A DNA stretch of 59,979 nt from an uncultured Eubacteriales bacterium (GTDB lineage: Bacteria; Bacillota; Clostridia; Christensenellales; Aristaeellaceae): contig USDD01000002.1 in the NCBI GenBank assembly GCA_900553265.1, forward strand, positions 1-59,979. Reading direction: 5' to 3'. The notes under the pieces are model-generated. The model had not been told where the DNA came from. It worked only from the letters and a program-made list of their open reading frames with translations, and ran no database searches. Shown in pieces: positions 15,450-23,379 of this stretch (position 1 is its first letter; each line of letters opens with the position of its first letter). The position numbers and the translations under genes are program-made.

Positions 15450-16949
15450 CTATTCGTAGTGATCCAGCTGCTGCTCCACGTAGTCGCCCACATTGAACAG
15501 CCAGTCGGTGAAGAACGCCTCCCAGTCGCCGCCGGTGGCTTCGTCGAAGGCGGCGATCAGGTCGTATTCGCCCAGCACGTCCTTCTCCTGACCGATCTCG
15601 TAGAACCGGCGCAGCGAGGCAAGCATCGCATCGCGCCCCATGGCCACGCGGGTCTCGTGCATGACCACCGCGCCGCGGTCGCGGACGATCAGCGCGTATT
15701 CCCCGGCGGTGAACAACGACGCGTCGGCGGAGATGTACAGCCCGCCGGGAATGGTGATGTTCAGCGCGTCCAGCACCTGATCGTTCAGCGCGGCGACGAA
15801 GGCGTCGTAGCCCTCCAGCTCCTCCACCGCCAGAAGGGACAGATAGCTGCACGGCACGTCGGCCAGCCACGCGTCCGAAACCGACGCGGGATGGGCCGAA
15901 AGGCCGAAGTACTGCTGAGCAACGGCGAAGCGCAGCGCCCTCTGCATTGCCGCCGCGTCGCCGAAGCATTTCTCCGGCAGCCAGACCGCGCCGGTGAAGC
16001 TCAGCGCGTCCACGGGATAGTCCGACTGAACCACATCCAGCGTCCGCACGGGGAAATCGCCCAGCCATTGCTCGTACAGATCGACGATCTTCACGGCATA
16101 ATCCAGCGCCTCGCGCGCCGCGCCGCGGGCATTGGACAGCACGCGAATCCGCACGCCCGACGCGCTCTCGGCCGTCGTCTCGCGCCAGCGCCGGCCGAAG
16201 GACAGGGCGAATTCCCGAACGTTCTGCGCATCGATCCGCCAGACGGAGAGGCCGTTCTCCGTGGAGAGAAGCGTCTTTTCCCCCGTTCCGGCGGGAAGAT
16301 AGTTTTCCGGAAGGCGCAGCGTCACGGAATAGTCCGCCTTCGCGCCGTCCAGCCAGCGCGTATGCTGAAGCGGCGGGTTGATGAGAAACTCGCCGTCCGC
16401 TTCGCTGTAAACGCCGGGCGTGAGCAGAAACGCGCTCAGCCGCACATCGGTCTCATATGCGCCCAGAAAGGCGCGGTTCTCGCTCAGAAGAAGATAGTAC
16501 TCGAACTCGAAGGTGCATTCGCCGCCGGCGGGCAGATCACAGCTCACGCGCAGCGCGGTCTCGCTCTCGCCCTGAAAGCCCCAGTCCGCGTCCTGTCCAT
16601 CGCATTTCACCGACCGCAGCTCCATGCCCGCCGGCGCGTATCCCGAGGGAAAGACGCTCAGAAGCGCGTCGTTTTCGTAAAACAGCGCGCTCTCCCGGCG
16701 AAAGAGATTGCCCATGGCGTAGAACACCACGCGATCCAGCGCGCCGTCGGAGGGATTGTGATAGAACAGGCGCTGCGTCACGCGCAGCGCCTGTTCGTCC
16801 TCCATGTATTCCACCGCGGCCTCACAGCGGTCGCGCGCTGGGGCCGCTTCCTCGGCCAGCGCGCTGATGAGCGCCGAAACCACCGCGCCGCCCGCCAGCA
16901 GAATCACCAGCAGAAGCGCCAAAAAGCGAACGATATTGCGATTTTTCAT
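15450..16949 (-). CDS. M1-peptidase-like extracytoplasmic protein lacking the zinc site
   Basis: A 499-residue protein with an N-terminal signal anchor (about 8-30), a beta-rich region (40-250) and a helical region (260-499). The region FAVAQQYFGLSAHPASVSDAWLADVPCSYLS aligns by shape with the M1 aminopeptidase core (HExxHxWFG ... WLxEGxASY), but the first His, the Glu and the second His are replaced by F, A and Q, and the distal Glu by D. It is thus probably not a metallopeptidase but a binding or scaffold protein. Last gene of the DUF951 - signal peptidase - signal peptidase operon, nine bases after the second signal peptidase gene. AAGGAGG precedes the ATG. Ends in TAG. Confidence 0.65.
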   Translation of the reverse strand: MKNRNIVRFLALLLVILLAGGAVVSALISALAEEAAPARDRCEAAVEYMEDEQALRVTQRLFYHNPSDGALDRVVFYAMGNLFRRESALFYENDALLSVFPSGYAPAGMELRSVKCDGQDADWGFQGESETALRVSCDLPAGGECTFEFEYYLLLSENRAFLGAYETDVRLSAFLLTPGVYSEADGEFLINPPLQHTRWLDGAKADYSVTLRLPENYLPAGTGEKTLLSTENGLSVWRIDAQNVREFALSFGRRWRETTAESASGVRIRVLSNARGAAREALDYAVKIVDLYEQWLGDFPVRTLDVVQSDYPVDALSFTGAVWLPEKCFGDAAAMQRALRFAVAQQYFGLSAHPASVSDAWLADVPCSYLSLLAVEELEGYDAFVAALNDQVLDALNITIPGGLYISADASLFTAGEYALIVRDRGAVVMHETRVAMGRDAMLASLRRFYEIGQEKDVLGEYDLIAAFDEATGGDWEAFFTDWLFNVGDYVEQQLDHYE

Positions 16950-16958
16950 AGAGCCTCC

Positions 16959-17714
16959 TTATTCCACGGAGCGGATCTTGTTCAGCGGCCAGATGACCGA
17001 GCGGACGTGGCCGACGATCATCTTTTTGGTGATGGGGCCCACGTCGTTGGACGGATCGCCGTCGTTCCAGTCGCGGGAATCGTGGCTGTTGTAGCGGTTG
17101 TCGCCCACGACAAAGTACTCGTCCTCGCCCAGCACATAGGGCTCATAGTCGTTATTTCCGCCCAGAGAATACAGTCCGCGGGGATCCAGCGCATCGTCGT
17201 AGACCTCGGTGGTGTTGCCGGTCTTGACGGTGTAGACCACGTGGGTCACGCCGTTTTCGCGATACACCGAGTCGCCGGGCACGGCCACCACGCGCTTGAC
17301 GAAGTTCGTCCAGCCGCGGTTGGGATAATGGCAGATGACGATGTCGCCGCGCTCCACCGTGCCGAAGCGCACGTCGTAAACCGTGACGAACAGGCGCTCG
17401 TTGTCCTCCAGCGTGGAGTACATGGAGCTGCCGTCCACGCGAATGATGGTGAACAGAAGCGACCGGACGACCAGCACCACCAGCAGCGCCACCGCCAGCG
17501 AGGTGATCCACTCCCGGGTTTCCTTCCAGAATTTCTTTTTGCGCGCGGCGCGCTTTTCCTCGGGGGTCTGTTCCGGCGCGGCGGATTCGGTTTCCGGCGC
17601 GGCTTTCTCCGCGCCCTCCGAAGCGTTCTGTTCCGGCTCGGCGTTCTGAACCTCAGCTGCCTCATCCGCGGCCGTCCGGTTCTCCTCCTCGGGATTGAGC
17701 TTTCGATCGTCCAT
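16959..17714 (-). CDS. lepB: Signal peptidase I with long acidic N-terminal tail
   Basis: A 251-residue S26 signal peptidase. The catalytic Ser is in RVDGSSMYSTL and the Lys in NFVKRVVAVPGD; the C-terminal box GDNRYNSHDSRDW is clear. One membrane helix (about 68-88) places the catalytic domain outside. About 60 cytoplasmic residues rich in Glu, Ala and Pro come first, much longer than usual. Two ATGs compete: 17747 has no ribosome site, 17714 has GAGGA eight bases upstream and is chosen. It follows a second, shorter signal peptidase gene on the same strand. Cleaves signal peptides of the Ala-X-Ala type, as seen on the exported proteins here. Confidence 0.9.
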   Translation of the reverse strand: MDDRKLNPEEENRTAADEAAEVQNAEPEQNASEGAEKAAPETESAAPEQTPEEKRAARKKKFWKETREWITSLAVALLVVLVVRSLLFTIIRVDGSSMYSTLEDNERLFVTVYDVRFGTVERGDIVICHYPNRGWTNFVKRVVAVPGDSVYRENGVTHVVYTVKTGNTTEVYDDALDPRGLYSLGGNNDYEPYVLGEDEYFVVGDNRYNSHDSRDWNDGDPSNDVGPITKKMIVGHVRSVIWPLNKIRSVE

Positions 17715-17753
17715 ATTAGAGTTCCTCACTTTCTTCATCTTCTCCATGGTCGG

Positions 17754-18254
17754 CTATCGCACCGGCCCGAACCGGCTCAGCGGCCAGAGAATCCAGCACA
17801 CTCTGCCGAGAATTTCCTCCTGCGGCGGACAGCCCATCTCCTCCGCGCGGCTGTCGTAGCTCTGCGCGCGGTTGTCCCCCAGCAGCAGCACCTCGTCCTC
17901 GCCCAGCGAAATTTCAAAATCGCCGGTTTCCGAGGAAACGTAGGGCTCGGAAACGTGCCGGCCGCTGCGCGTCAGCGCGCCGTTCGAAAACCGAATGTCG
18001 TCGCCCGGCAGGCCGATCACCCGCTTGACATACGAGCCCTCGCGGCCGGGAAAGTCGCACTCCACCACGTCGCCGAAGGCAATTTCGCGATACAGCGGCC
18101 CGCGCTTGAGCACCAGCGCCACGTCGCCCGACGTGAGCGCGTCCTCCATGGACGAGCCCTCGATGCGCACCGTGGAAATCAGATGCTCCCGCGCCCAGAG
18201 GCCCAGACAGGCGACCAGCGCCAGCGCGATCAGCCCGGCGAAAAGCCGCTTCAC
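17754..18254 (-). CDS. Signal peptidase I, short form
   Basis: A 166-residue S26 peptidase starting with GTG at 18254, which overlaps the TGA of the DUF951 gene by four bases. Upstream in-frame ATGs lie within that gene and are rejected. Membrane helix at about 3-21; Ser in RIEGSSMEDAL, Lys in SYVKRVIGLPGDD, and GDNRAQSYDSR as the C-terminal box. The catalytic dyad is complete. It resembles the neighbouring peptidase only in these boxes, so the pair is not a recent duplication. It may be the general enzyme or a specialised one, for example for sporulation-specific substrates; sequence does not tell. Ends in TAG. Confidence 0.88.
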   Translation of the reverse strand: MKRLFAGLIALALVACLGLWAREHLISTVRIEGSSMEDALTSGDVALVLKRGPLYREIAFGDVVECDFPGREGSYVKRVIGLPGDDIRFSNGALTRSGRHVSEPYVSSETGDFEISLGEDEVLLLGDNRAQSYDSRAEEMGCPPQEEILGRVCWILWPLSRFGPVR

Positions 18255-18451
18255 GCCTCGCTCCCGGCTTCCGCCGTGGAGACGAGCTTCTTCACGCGCT
18301 TGTCGAACACGGGACGCTCCAGCATCACCACGCGCGCGCACTTCTCGCAGCGCATTTTGATGTCCGCGCCCACATAGGTGATGCGCCAAAGGTCGTTTCC
18401 GCAGGGATGCGGCTTGCGCATTTTCACAATGTCGCCCACGTGCAGCAGCAT
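18251..18451 (-). CDS. DUF951 family protein
   Basis: A 66-residue protein matching the DUF951 pattern: VGDIVKMRKPHPCGNDLWRITYVGADIKMRCEKC then RVVMLERPVFDKRVKKL (quoted in parts). Three cysteines (in PHPCG and CEKC) could hold a metal. Function unknown; widespread in Firmicutes, often near DNA replication or cell-envelope genes. AAGGAGG stands before the ATG at 18451. First gene of the operon leading to two signal peptidases and the M1-like protein, with translational coupling to the next gene by GTGA overlap. A minus-strand TATAAT is seen at 18474-18479. Confidence 0.9.
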   Translation of the reverse strand: MLLHVGDIVKMRKPHPCGNDLWRITYVGADIKMRCEKCARVVMLERPVFDKRVKKLVSTAEAGSEA

Positions 18452-18515
18452 CGAACCGCCTCCTTGTCGATCTATTATACAGAACCAATGTTAAGCCAAG
18501 TTGAACTTTCTCGCG

Positions 18516-19757
18516 TTATTCGCCGTCGATTCGATAATAAAAGCATCTTCCGGACACGTCACAGACGCAGACGGCCAGCTCGCCGGCGTACACCGGCGCG
18601 TCCAGCTCGGTTTTCAGTCTCGGCTCGCGGCGGGTGCGCAGGCTCTCGGCCATGCAGCAGAAGCCCTCGGGCTTCAGATAGCCCACCGACCACGCGTCCA
18701 CCGCGTCCAGTCCTTCGAATTCCCGCCCCAGCAGGCCCGGCTCCAGCGCGAATTTCTCCAGCGTGACGTGATAAAATCCCACGCCCATGGTCATGCTGGC
18801 CTCGCAGACCGGAGCGCCCTCGAAGGGTTCAAACTCCAGCGCATAGCTGCTGCCGCACAGGCGGCGGCGGGCGATGTTCAGCGTCATCGGACAGCGATCC
18901 ACGCCCAGAAAGCGCCGGCCGTTCAGCCGCGCGGCCTCCAGGGTCGTGCCGCTTCCCGCGAACAGATCCGCCACCAGCTCGCCCTCCCGGGAGCCGCATT
19001 TGACGATGCGATCCAGCAGCGCCAGCGGCTTTTGGGTGTCGTAGCCCGTGCGCTCGGGGTCGCGCTGCTGCAGATGGCTCAGGTCGTTCCACACGTCCGA
19101 GGGCGCGACAGGATCGTCGTCATAATAGGTATACACCCGTCCGTTGGAGCGGATGGAGCGATAGACGCGGCCATCGGGATCCACGTGGCGGCGCATGTGG
19201 TTCGACCGCGGCTCCGACGGCGCGACCATGACCTCCTCGACGTTGAAGTCGTACTTCGGCGACTTCCGATAGAAGAGAATCACGTCGTGCTTGCGGCTGA
19301 AGTACTTCAGCGAACGCCCGCCCGACTGGTAGACCCAGATGATCTCGTTGAGGAAGTTGCTCTCGCCGAAGATTTCGTCCAGCATCAGTCGAAGGTAGGG
19401 ATGGGTGCGGTAGTCGATGTGCAGAAACAGCATGCCGTCCTCGCGCAGCATGGCGTGAGCGGCCGTCAGCACCCGGCGCATCATGGTCAGAAAGGCGCTT
19501 CGATCCTTCTGATCGACGAAGCTCTCCAGCGCCAGCGAGCCCTTGCCCGTCTTCCATTCGCCCTCGCCCACGCGCACGCGCATGACAAAGCGCTCGCCGG
19601 TGAGAAACGGCGGGTCGAGATAGATCAGCTTGACCTGCCCGGCGTATTCCTTCGCCAGCGCGTCCAGCTTTTCCAGCGCGTCGCCCAGCAGAAAGCGCCC
19701 CTGAAGCGCGCCCTCGCCATGCACCTCCCGGCTCACCTGAATCCGTTTGAGTTTCAT
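18516..19757 (-). CDS. Orphan DNA methyltransferase (N6-adenine or N4-cytosine, beta class)
   Basis: A 413-residue enzyme of the N6_N4_Mtase family that methylates an amino group in DNA using S-adenosylmethionine. Catalytic motif IV is DPPF (48-51) and precedes the AdoMet motif DLFAGSGTTLEAA (264-276), the order of beta-class enzymes; TQKP before motif I is also typical. About 100 residues beyond the core form a beta-rich extension of unknown role, and a target recognition segment probably lies at 130-235. No restriction enzyme or mobility gene is adjacent. ATG at 19757 follows GGGAGAG; earlier starts overlap the promoter. Transcribed divergently from the GH95 gene. The recognition site cannot be predicted. 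Confidence 0.88.
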   Translation of the reverse strand: MKLKRIQVSREVHGEGALQGRFLLGDALEKLDALAKEYAGQVKLIYLDPPFLTGERFVMRVRVGEGEWKTGKGSLALESFVDQKDRSAFLTMMRRVLTAAHAMLREDGMLFLHIDYRTHPYLRLMLDEIFGESNFLNEIIWVYQSGGRSLKYFSRKHDVILFYRKSPKYDFNVEEVMVAPSEPRSNHMRRHVDPDGRVYRSIRSNGRVYTYYDDDPVAPSDVWNDLSHLQQRDPERTGYDTQKPLALLDRIVKCGSREGELVADLFAGSGTTLEAARLNGRRFLGVDRCPMTLNIARRRLCGSSYALEFEPFEGAPVCEASMTMGVGFYHVTLEKFALEPGLLGREFEGLDAVDAWSVGYLKPEGFCCMAESLRTRREPRLKTELDAPVYAGELAVCVCDVSGRCFYYRIDGE

Positions 19758-19808
19758 GCGTCCGCTCTCCCCTCGCCGACCGCCGCGGCGGATAAATTCC
19801 TGTTTTCC

Positions 19809-19837
19809 ATTATAACAGTTTTCCGTCCCGCTCACAA
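19809..19837 (-). promoter_or_regulatory. Promoter of the DNA methyltransferase gene
   Basis: Minus strand TTGTGA (19832-19837) and TATAAT (19809-19814), spacing 17; about 50 bases before the ATG. Confidence 0.7.
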
Positions 19838-19853
19838 GGGGCAATCCGTCTTC

Positions 19854-19882
19854 TTGACAAGGCTCTTTCCATTTTTTATAAT
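19854..19882 (+). promoter_or_regulatory. Promoter of the GH95 gene
   Basis: Perfect TTGACA (19854-19859) and TATAAT (19877-19882), spacing 17; leader of about 30 bases. Divergent from the methyltransferase promoter only 17 bases away, so one could interfere with the other. Confidence 0.85.
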
Positions 19883-19921
19883 AAACACAGATTCTGACTG
19901 AAATGAAGGAGGAACACTTGC

Positions 19922-22204
19922 ATGAAAAACGACGGCGCGAACGTCCTGTGGTATCGCCATGGCGCGCTGAGCTGGAACGAGGCGCTGCCGCTGGGCAACG
20001 GCCGGCTGGGCGCGATGGTCTACGGCGGCGCGGCGGACGAGCGCATCTGTCTGAACGAGGATTCGCTCTGGAGCGGCAAGCCGGGCTTCTGCGACCGTCC
20101 CGGCGCGCAGGAGGCCCTCGCCCGGGCGCAGGCGCTGGTTCGCGAGCGCAGATTTTCCGAGGCGCAGCAGGAGCTGGAGCAGAACTTCACCGGCCTGTGG
20201 TCGCAGGTCTATCTGGCGCTGGGCGAGATCGATCTGACCATGCGCCACGCCGGGGCCGTTCAAAATCACATCCGCGCGCTGGATCTGTCCACCGGCGTGC
20301 ACACCGTGGAATATGACTGCGATGGCGCGCATTTCCGGCGCGAGTCCCTCGTCAGTCAGCCCGATCAGGCGCTGGCCGTGCGCCTGACCGCCGACCGGCC
20401 CGGCGCACTGACCTTCGACGTGCGGCTGTGTCCCGCGCTGAACGCCTGCTGCGAAATTTCCGAGAATACCCTCTCCTTCCGCGGCCACTGCCCGAGCTAC
20501 GTCTGGCACTACGGCGAGCCGCAGGAACCGCGCGGAAAGATGGTCTACGGCGAGACCGACGCGGACAGAGGCATGGGCTTCTTCGCCGAGCTGCGCGTGA
20601 TCGCCAAGGGCGGCCGCGTCGTACAGCAGGGCGGCAGTCTGCGCGTGCAGGGCGCGGACGCAGCGACGCTGCTGTTCAACGCCCGCACCAGCTTTAACGG
20701 CTGGAACCGCCATCCCGTGCTGGAGGGCAGGCCTTACGTCGAGCCCTGCCGGGAGGAGCTGGAGCGCGCGGCGGCGCAGTCCTTCGATGCGCTGAAGGCG
20801 CGCCATGCCGCCGACCATTCGGCGCTCTATGACCGCGTATCTCTGGAACTGGGCGGCGGCGACGAGCGGCTTCTGCCCACGGACGAGCGGCTCTATCGCC
20901 ATGAAAACGGTCAGAGCGATCCCGCGCTCTACGCGCTGTACTTCAACTTCGCCCGCTATCTGACCATCGCCGCGTCCCGGGAGGGCACGCAGGCCATGAA
21001 CCTGCAGGGCATCTGGAACGACAGCGTGCAGCCGCCGTGGAACTGCAACTACACGCTGAACATCAACACCGAGATGAACTACTGGCCGACGCTGATGGTC
21101 GATCTGCCCGAGTGCCACGAGCCGCTGCTGAGGCTGATCTCCGAGCTGGCCGAGAGCGGCGCGCGCACCGCCGAGCGCTGGTACGGCGCGCCGGGCTTCG
21201 TGGCTCACCACAACACCGACCTTTGGCGCATGTCCACGCCCGTGGGCGCGCAGACCCCCGGCTGCGCCCAGTTCGCCTTCTGGCCCATGAGCTCCGGCTG
21301 GCTGATGCGCTCGCTCTGGGAGCACTGGGAGTACACCCGGGACGAGGCCTTCCTGCGCGAAACGGCGTGGCCGCTGCTGTGCAAGGCGGCGGAGTTCTAC
21401 CGCGCGCTGCTCACCGACGACGGTCAGGGCCATCTCATCCTCGCGCCATCCACCTCGCCGGAAAACTGCTTTCTGTGGAACGGCGAGCCCCACTCGGTCA
21501 GCCTGACCACGGCCATGACTCAGGGCGTCCTGCGCGACGTGTTCGAGTGCTGCGTCCGCGCGGGGGAGCAGCTCGGATTGGGCGACCCGCTGTCGCTGAA
21601 GCCGCTGCTGCCGAAGCTCCGTCCCTTCGGAATCGGCCGGGAGGGCGAGCTGCTGGAGTGGGACGAGAACTTCGAGGAGAGTGATCTGCACCACCGGCAC
21701 ATCTCCCACCTCTACGGCCTGCATCCGGGGCGCTCCATCTCGCTGGAGGAGACGCCCGAGCTGGCCGAGGCCTGCCGCATCTCGCTGGTTCGCCGCGGCG
21801 ACGAGAGCACCGGCTGGGCCATGGGCTGGCGCATCTGCCAGTGGGCGCGGCTGGGCGACGGCGACCACGCGCTGCGGCTGCTGGACAACCAGCTGCGCAC
21901 CGTGGAGGGACGCAATCCCGCAAAGAGCGCCCGCAGCGGCGAGCTGGACTACAGCTTTGGCGGCGGAACCTATCTGAACCTCTTCGACGCGCATCCGCCG
22001 TTCCAGATCGACGGCAACTTCGGCGCGTGCGCCGGCATCGCCGAGATGCTGCTGCAGACCGCGCCGGACGGCACGCTGAAGGTGCTGCCCGCGCTGCCCT
22101 CGTCCTGGACGCAGGGGCGGGTGCGCGGCCTGCGCACCCGCGGCGGCAGGCGCGTGGACATCGAATGGAAGGACGGCCAGTCCTTCGTCCGAGAATACGA
22201 CTGA
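19922..22204 (+). CDS. GH95 family glycoside hydrolase (alpha-L-fucosidase or alpha-L-galactosidase)
   Basis: A 760-residue enzyme covering the full GH95 architecture: N-terminal beta-sandwich (WNEALPLGNGRLGAMVYGG at about 18-36, then LNEDSLWSG), an (alpha/alpha)6 barrel and a C-terminal beta domain. The catalytic region has NYTLNINTEMNYWP with the paired asparagines that assist the inverting mechanism, and HPPFQIDGNFG near the end with the catalytic Asp. No signal peptide, so it acts in the cytoplasm on imported fucosylated or galactosylated oligosaccharides. AAGGAGGA lies eight to nine bases before the ATG. Single-gene unit with strong promoter and terminator. Fucose catabolic genes are not in the window. 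Confidence 0.93.
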   Translation: MKNDGANVLWYRHGALSWNEALPLGNGRLGAMVYGGAADERICLNEDSLWSGKPGFCDRPGAQEALARAQALVRERRFSEAQQELEQNFTGLWSQVYLALGEIDLTMRHAGAVQNHIRALDLSTGVHTVEYDCDGAHFRRESLVSQPDQALAVRLTADRPGALTFDVRLCPALNACCEISENTLSFRGHCPSYVWHYGEPQEPRGKMVYGETDADRGMGFFAELRVIAKGGRVVQQGGSLRVQGADAATLLFNARTSFNGWNRHPVLEGRPYVEPCREELERAAAQSFDALKARHAADHSALYDRVSLELGGGDERLLPTDERLYRHENGQSDPALYALYFNFARYLTIAASREGTQAMNLQGIWNDSVQPPWNCNYTLNINTEMNYWPTLMVDLPECHEPLLRLISELAESGARTAERWYGAPGFVAHHNTDLWRMSTPVGAQTPGCAQFAFWPMSSGWLMRSLWEHWEYTRDEAFLRETAWPLLCKAAEFYRALLTDDGQGHLILAPSTSPENCFLWNGEPHSVSLTTAMTQGVLRDVFECCVRAGEQLGLGDPLSLKPLLPKLRPFGIGREGELLEWDENFEESDLHHRHISHLYGLHPGRSISLEETPELAEACRISLVRRGDESTGWAMGWRICQWARLGDGDHALRLLDNQLRTVEGRNPAKSARSGELDYSFGGGTYLNLFDAHPPFQIDGNFGACAGIAEMLLQTAPDGTLKVLPALPSSWTQGRVRGLRTRGGRRVDIEWKDGQSFVREYD

Positions 22205-22210
22205 ACGACA

Positions 22211-22240
22211 GGGCGGGACGGATTTTCATCCGTCCCGCCC
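22211..22240. terminator. Bidirectional terminator
   Basis: GGGCGGGACGGAT and ATCCGTCCCGCCC form a perfect 13-bp stem with a four-base loop between the convergent GH95 and URO-D-family genes; A/T-rich sequence follows on the plus side. Confidence 0.8.
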
Positions 22241-22257
22241 ATTTATAATTAGATATT

Positions 22258-23358
22258 TTACGAATAGACGCACTCCCTGGCCGTCTCCACGAACACGCGC
22301 AGCAGCTCCGGATCGCCGAAGAAGAAGTGATCCGACGGCGAGCAGATGTAGCCGCCTGCGGGCTTGGCTTCGAACAGCCTGTGCACCTGCTCCCGGACGT
22401 TTTCGGGCGTGCCTCGCTCGAAGCCCTTGTTCTGATCGAAGCCGCCGATGAAGAACAGCTTGTCGCCCACGCGGCGCGCCGCCTCGGCCAGATCGCAGTC
22501 GCCGCCCATGTCCGGGGGCGTCATGGTCTCCAGACCGTCGGTGCCGTTCTCCACCACCGTCTCCAGCAGCGGCATCAGGCCGCCGCAGAGGTGATAGACC
22601 GTCTTGGTGCCCAGCTCGTGCAGCAGCTTGTGCTGCTTCTGGTCGTAGGGCAGGCAGAATTCCCTGTGCATGTCCGGGCTGATGACGGTGCTCGAACCGC
22701 CGCCGCCGCCCGTCTCCACCAGATCCAGCTCCACGTGTCCGCCGCGTTCCAGCACGAACAGCTTCTTCTCCAGCAGCGTGCTGAGCATGTGGTGCACCCA
22801 TTCCGGCTCGTCGAAGGCCGCGAAGATGCTCTCCTCGGTGCCCATCATGATGGTGCTCAGATCCTGCCACGGGCTGCCCTGACCGAAGCTGAAGCCCGCG
22901 CCGCGCACGATGCCGCGGTCGCCGATGCGCTTCCTGGCCTCGATGACCGGCGTCCAGTCCAGCTTCGGCAGCGGGACGTACCTGCTCCAGATCTCAAAGT
23001 CCTTTTCGCTCTTGATGGGATACTCGGTGATCCAGCTGGTGAATTCGTTGACGCCGCCGCGCTCCACCAGCTCGCCGTCGGGCGTGATGATGCGGCGCAG
23101 GTACTTCTTCTCGCCCTTTTCCTCCCATGTGTCGTATTTGACCTCCCAGTTGGCCATGTCCTTATCGTCAAAGATGCAGTTGGGGCCCGTGTAAATCACC
23201 GGCGACATGCCCACCGCGTCGTAGGCCTGATACTGATCCATGCCGCCCAGATAGCGGTTCAGATAATACTGCATCCAGCTGTGCACCTGAACCGGAAGCC
23301 GATCCGGCTTCTTGTTGGCGATCGCCGTCAGGAACCGTTCCCGTCCGGTCATACCCAT
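22258..23358 (-). CDS. Uroporphyrinogen decarboxylase family protein (probable corrinoid methyltransferase)
   Basis: A 366-residue TIM-barrel protein of the URO-D superfamily. The start MTGRERFLTAIANKKPDRLPV and the HLCGG..PLLETVVENGTDGLETMTPP block (quoted in parts) are diagnostic. The His and Cys in YHLCGG match the zinc ligands of the MtaA/CmuA methyltransferase branch more than true HemE. Such proteins are abundant in Clostridia and are often linked to glycoside or methoxy-compound use, with unknown substrates. GGAGG precedes the ATG by 11 bases, and a second ATG two codons later is also possible. No corrinoid protein gene is nearby, so a methyl-transfer role is inferred. Confidence 0.82.
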   Translation of the reverse strand: MGMTGRERFLTAIANKKPDRLPVQVHSWMQYYLNRYLGGMDQYQAYDAVGMSPVIYTGPNCIFDDKDMANWEVKYDTWEEKGEKKYLRRIITPDGELVERGGVNEFTSWITEYPIKSEKDFEIWSRYVPLPKLDWTPVIEARKRIGDRGIVRGAGFSFGQGSPWQDLSTIMMGTEESIFAAFDEPEWVHHMLSTLLEKKLFVLERGGHVELDLVETGGGGGSSTVISPDMHREFCLPYDQKQHKLLHELGTKTVYHLCGGLMPLLETVVENGTDGLETMTPPDMGGDCDLAEAARRVGDKLFFIGGFDQNKGFERGTPENVREQVHRLFEAKPAGGYICSPSDHFFFGDPELLRVFVETARECVYS

Positions 23359-23379
23359 AAAACAGTGTTCCTCCTTATT

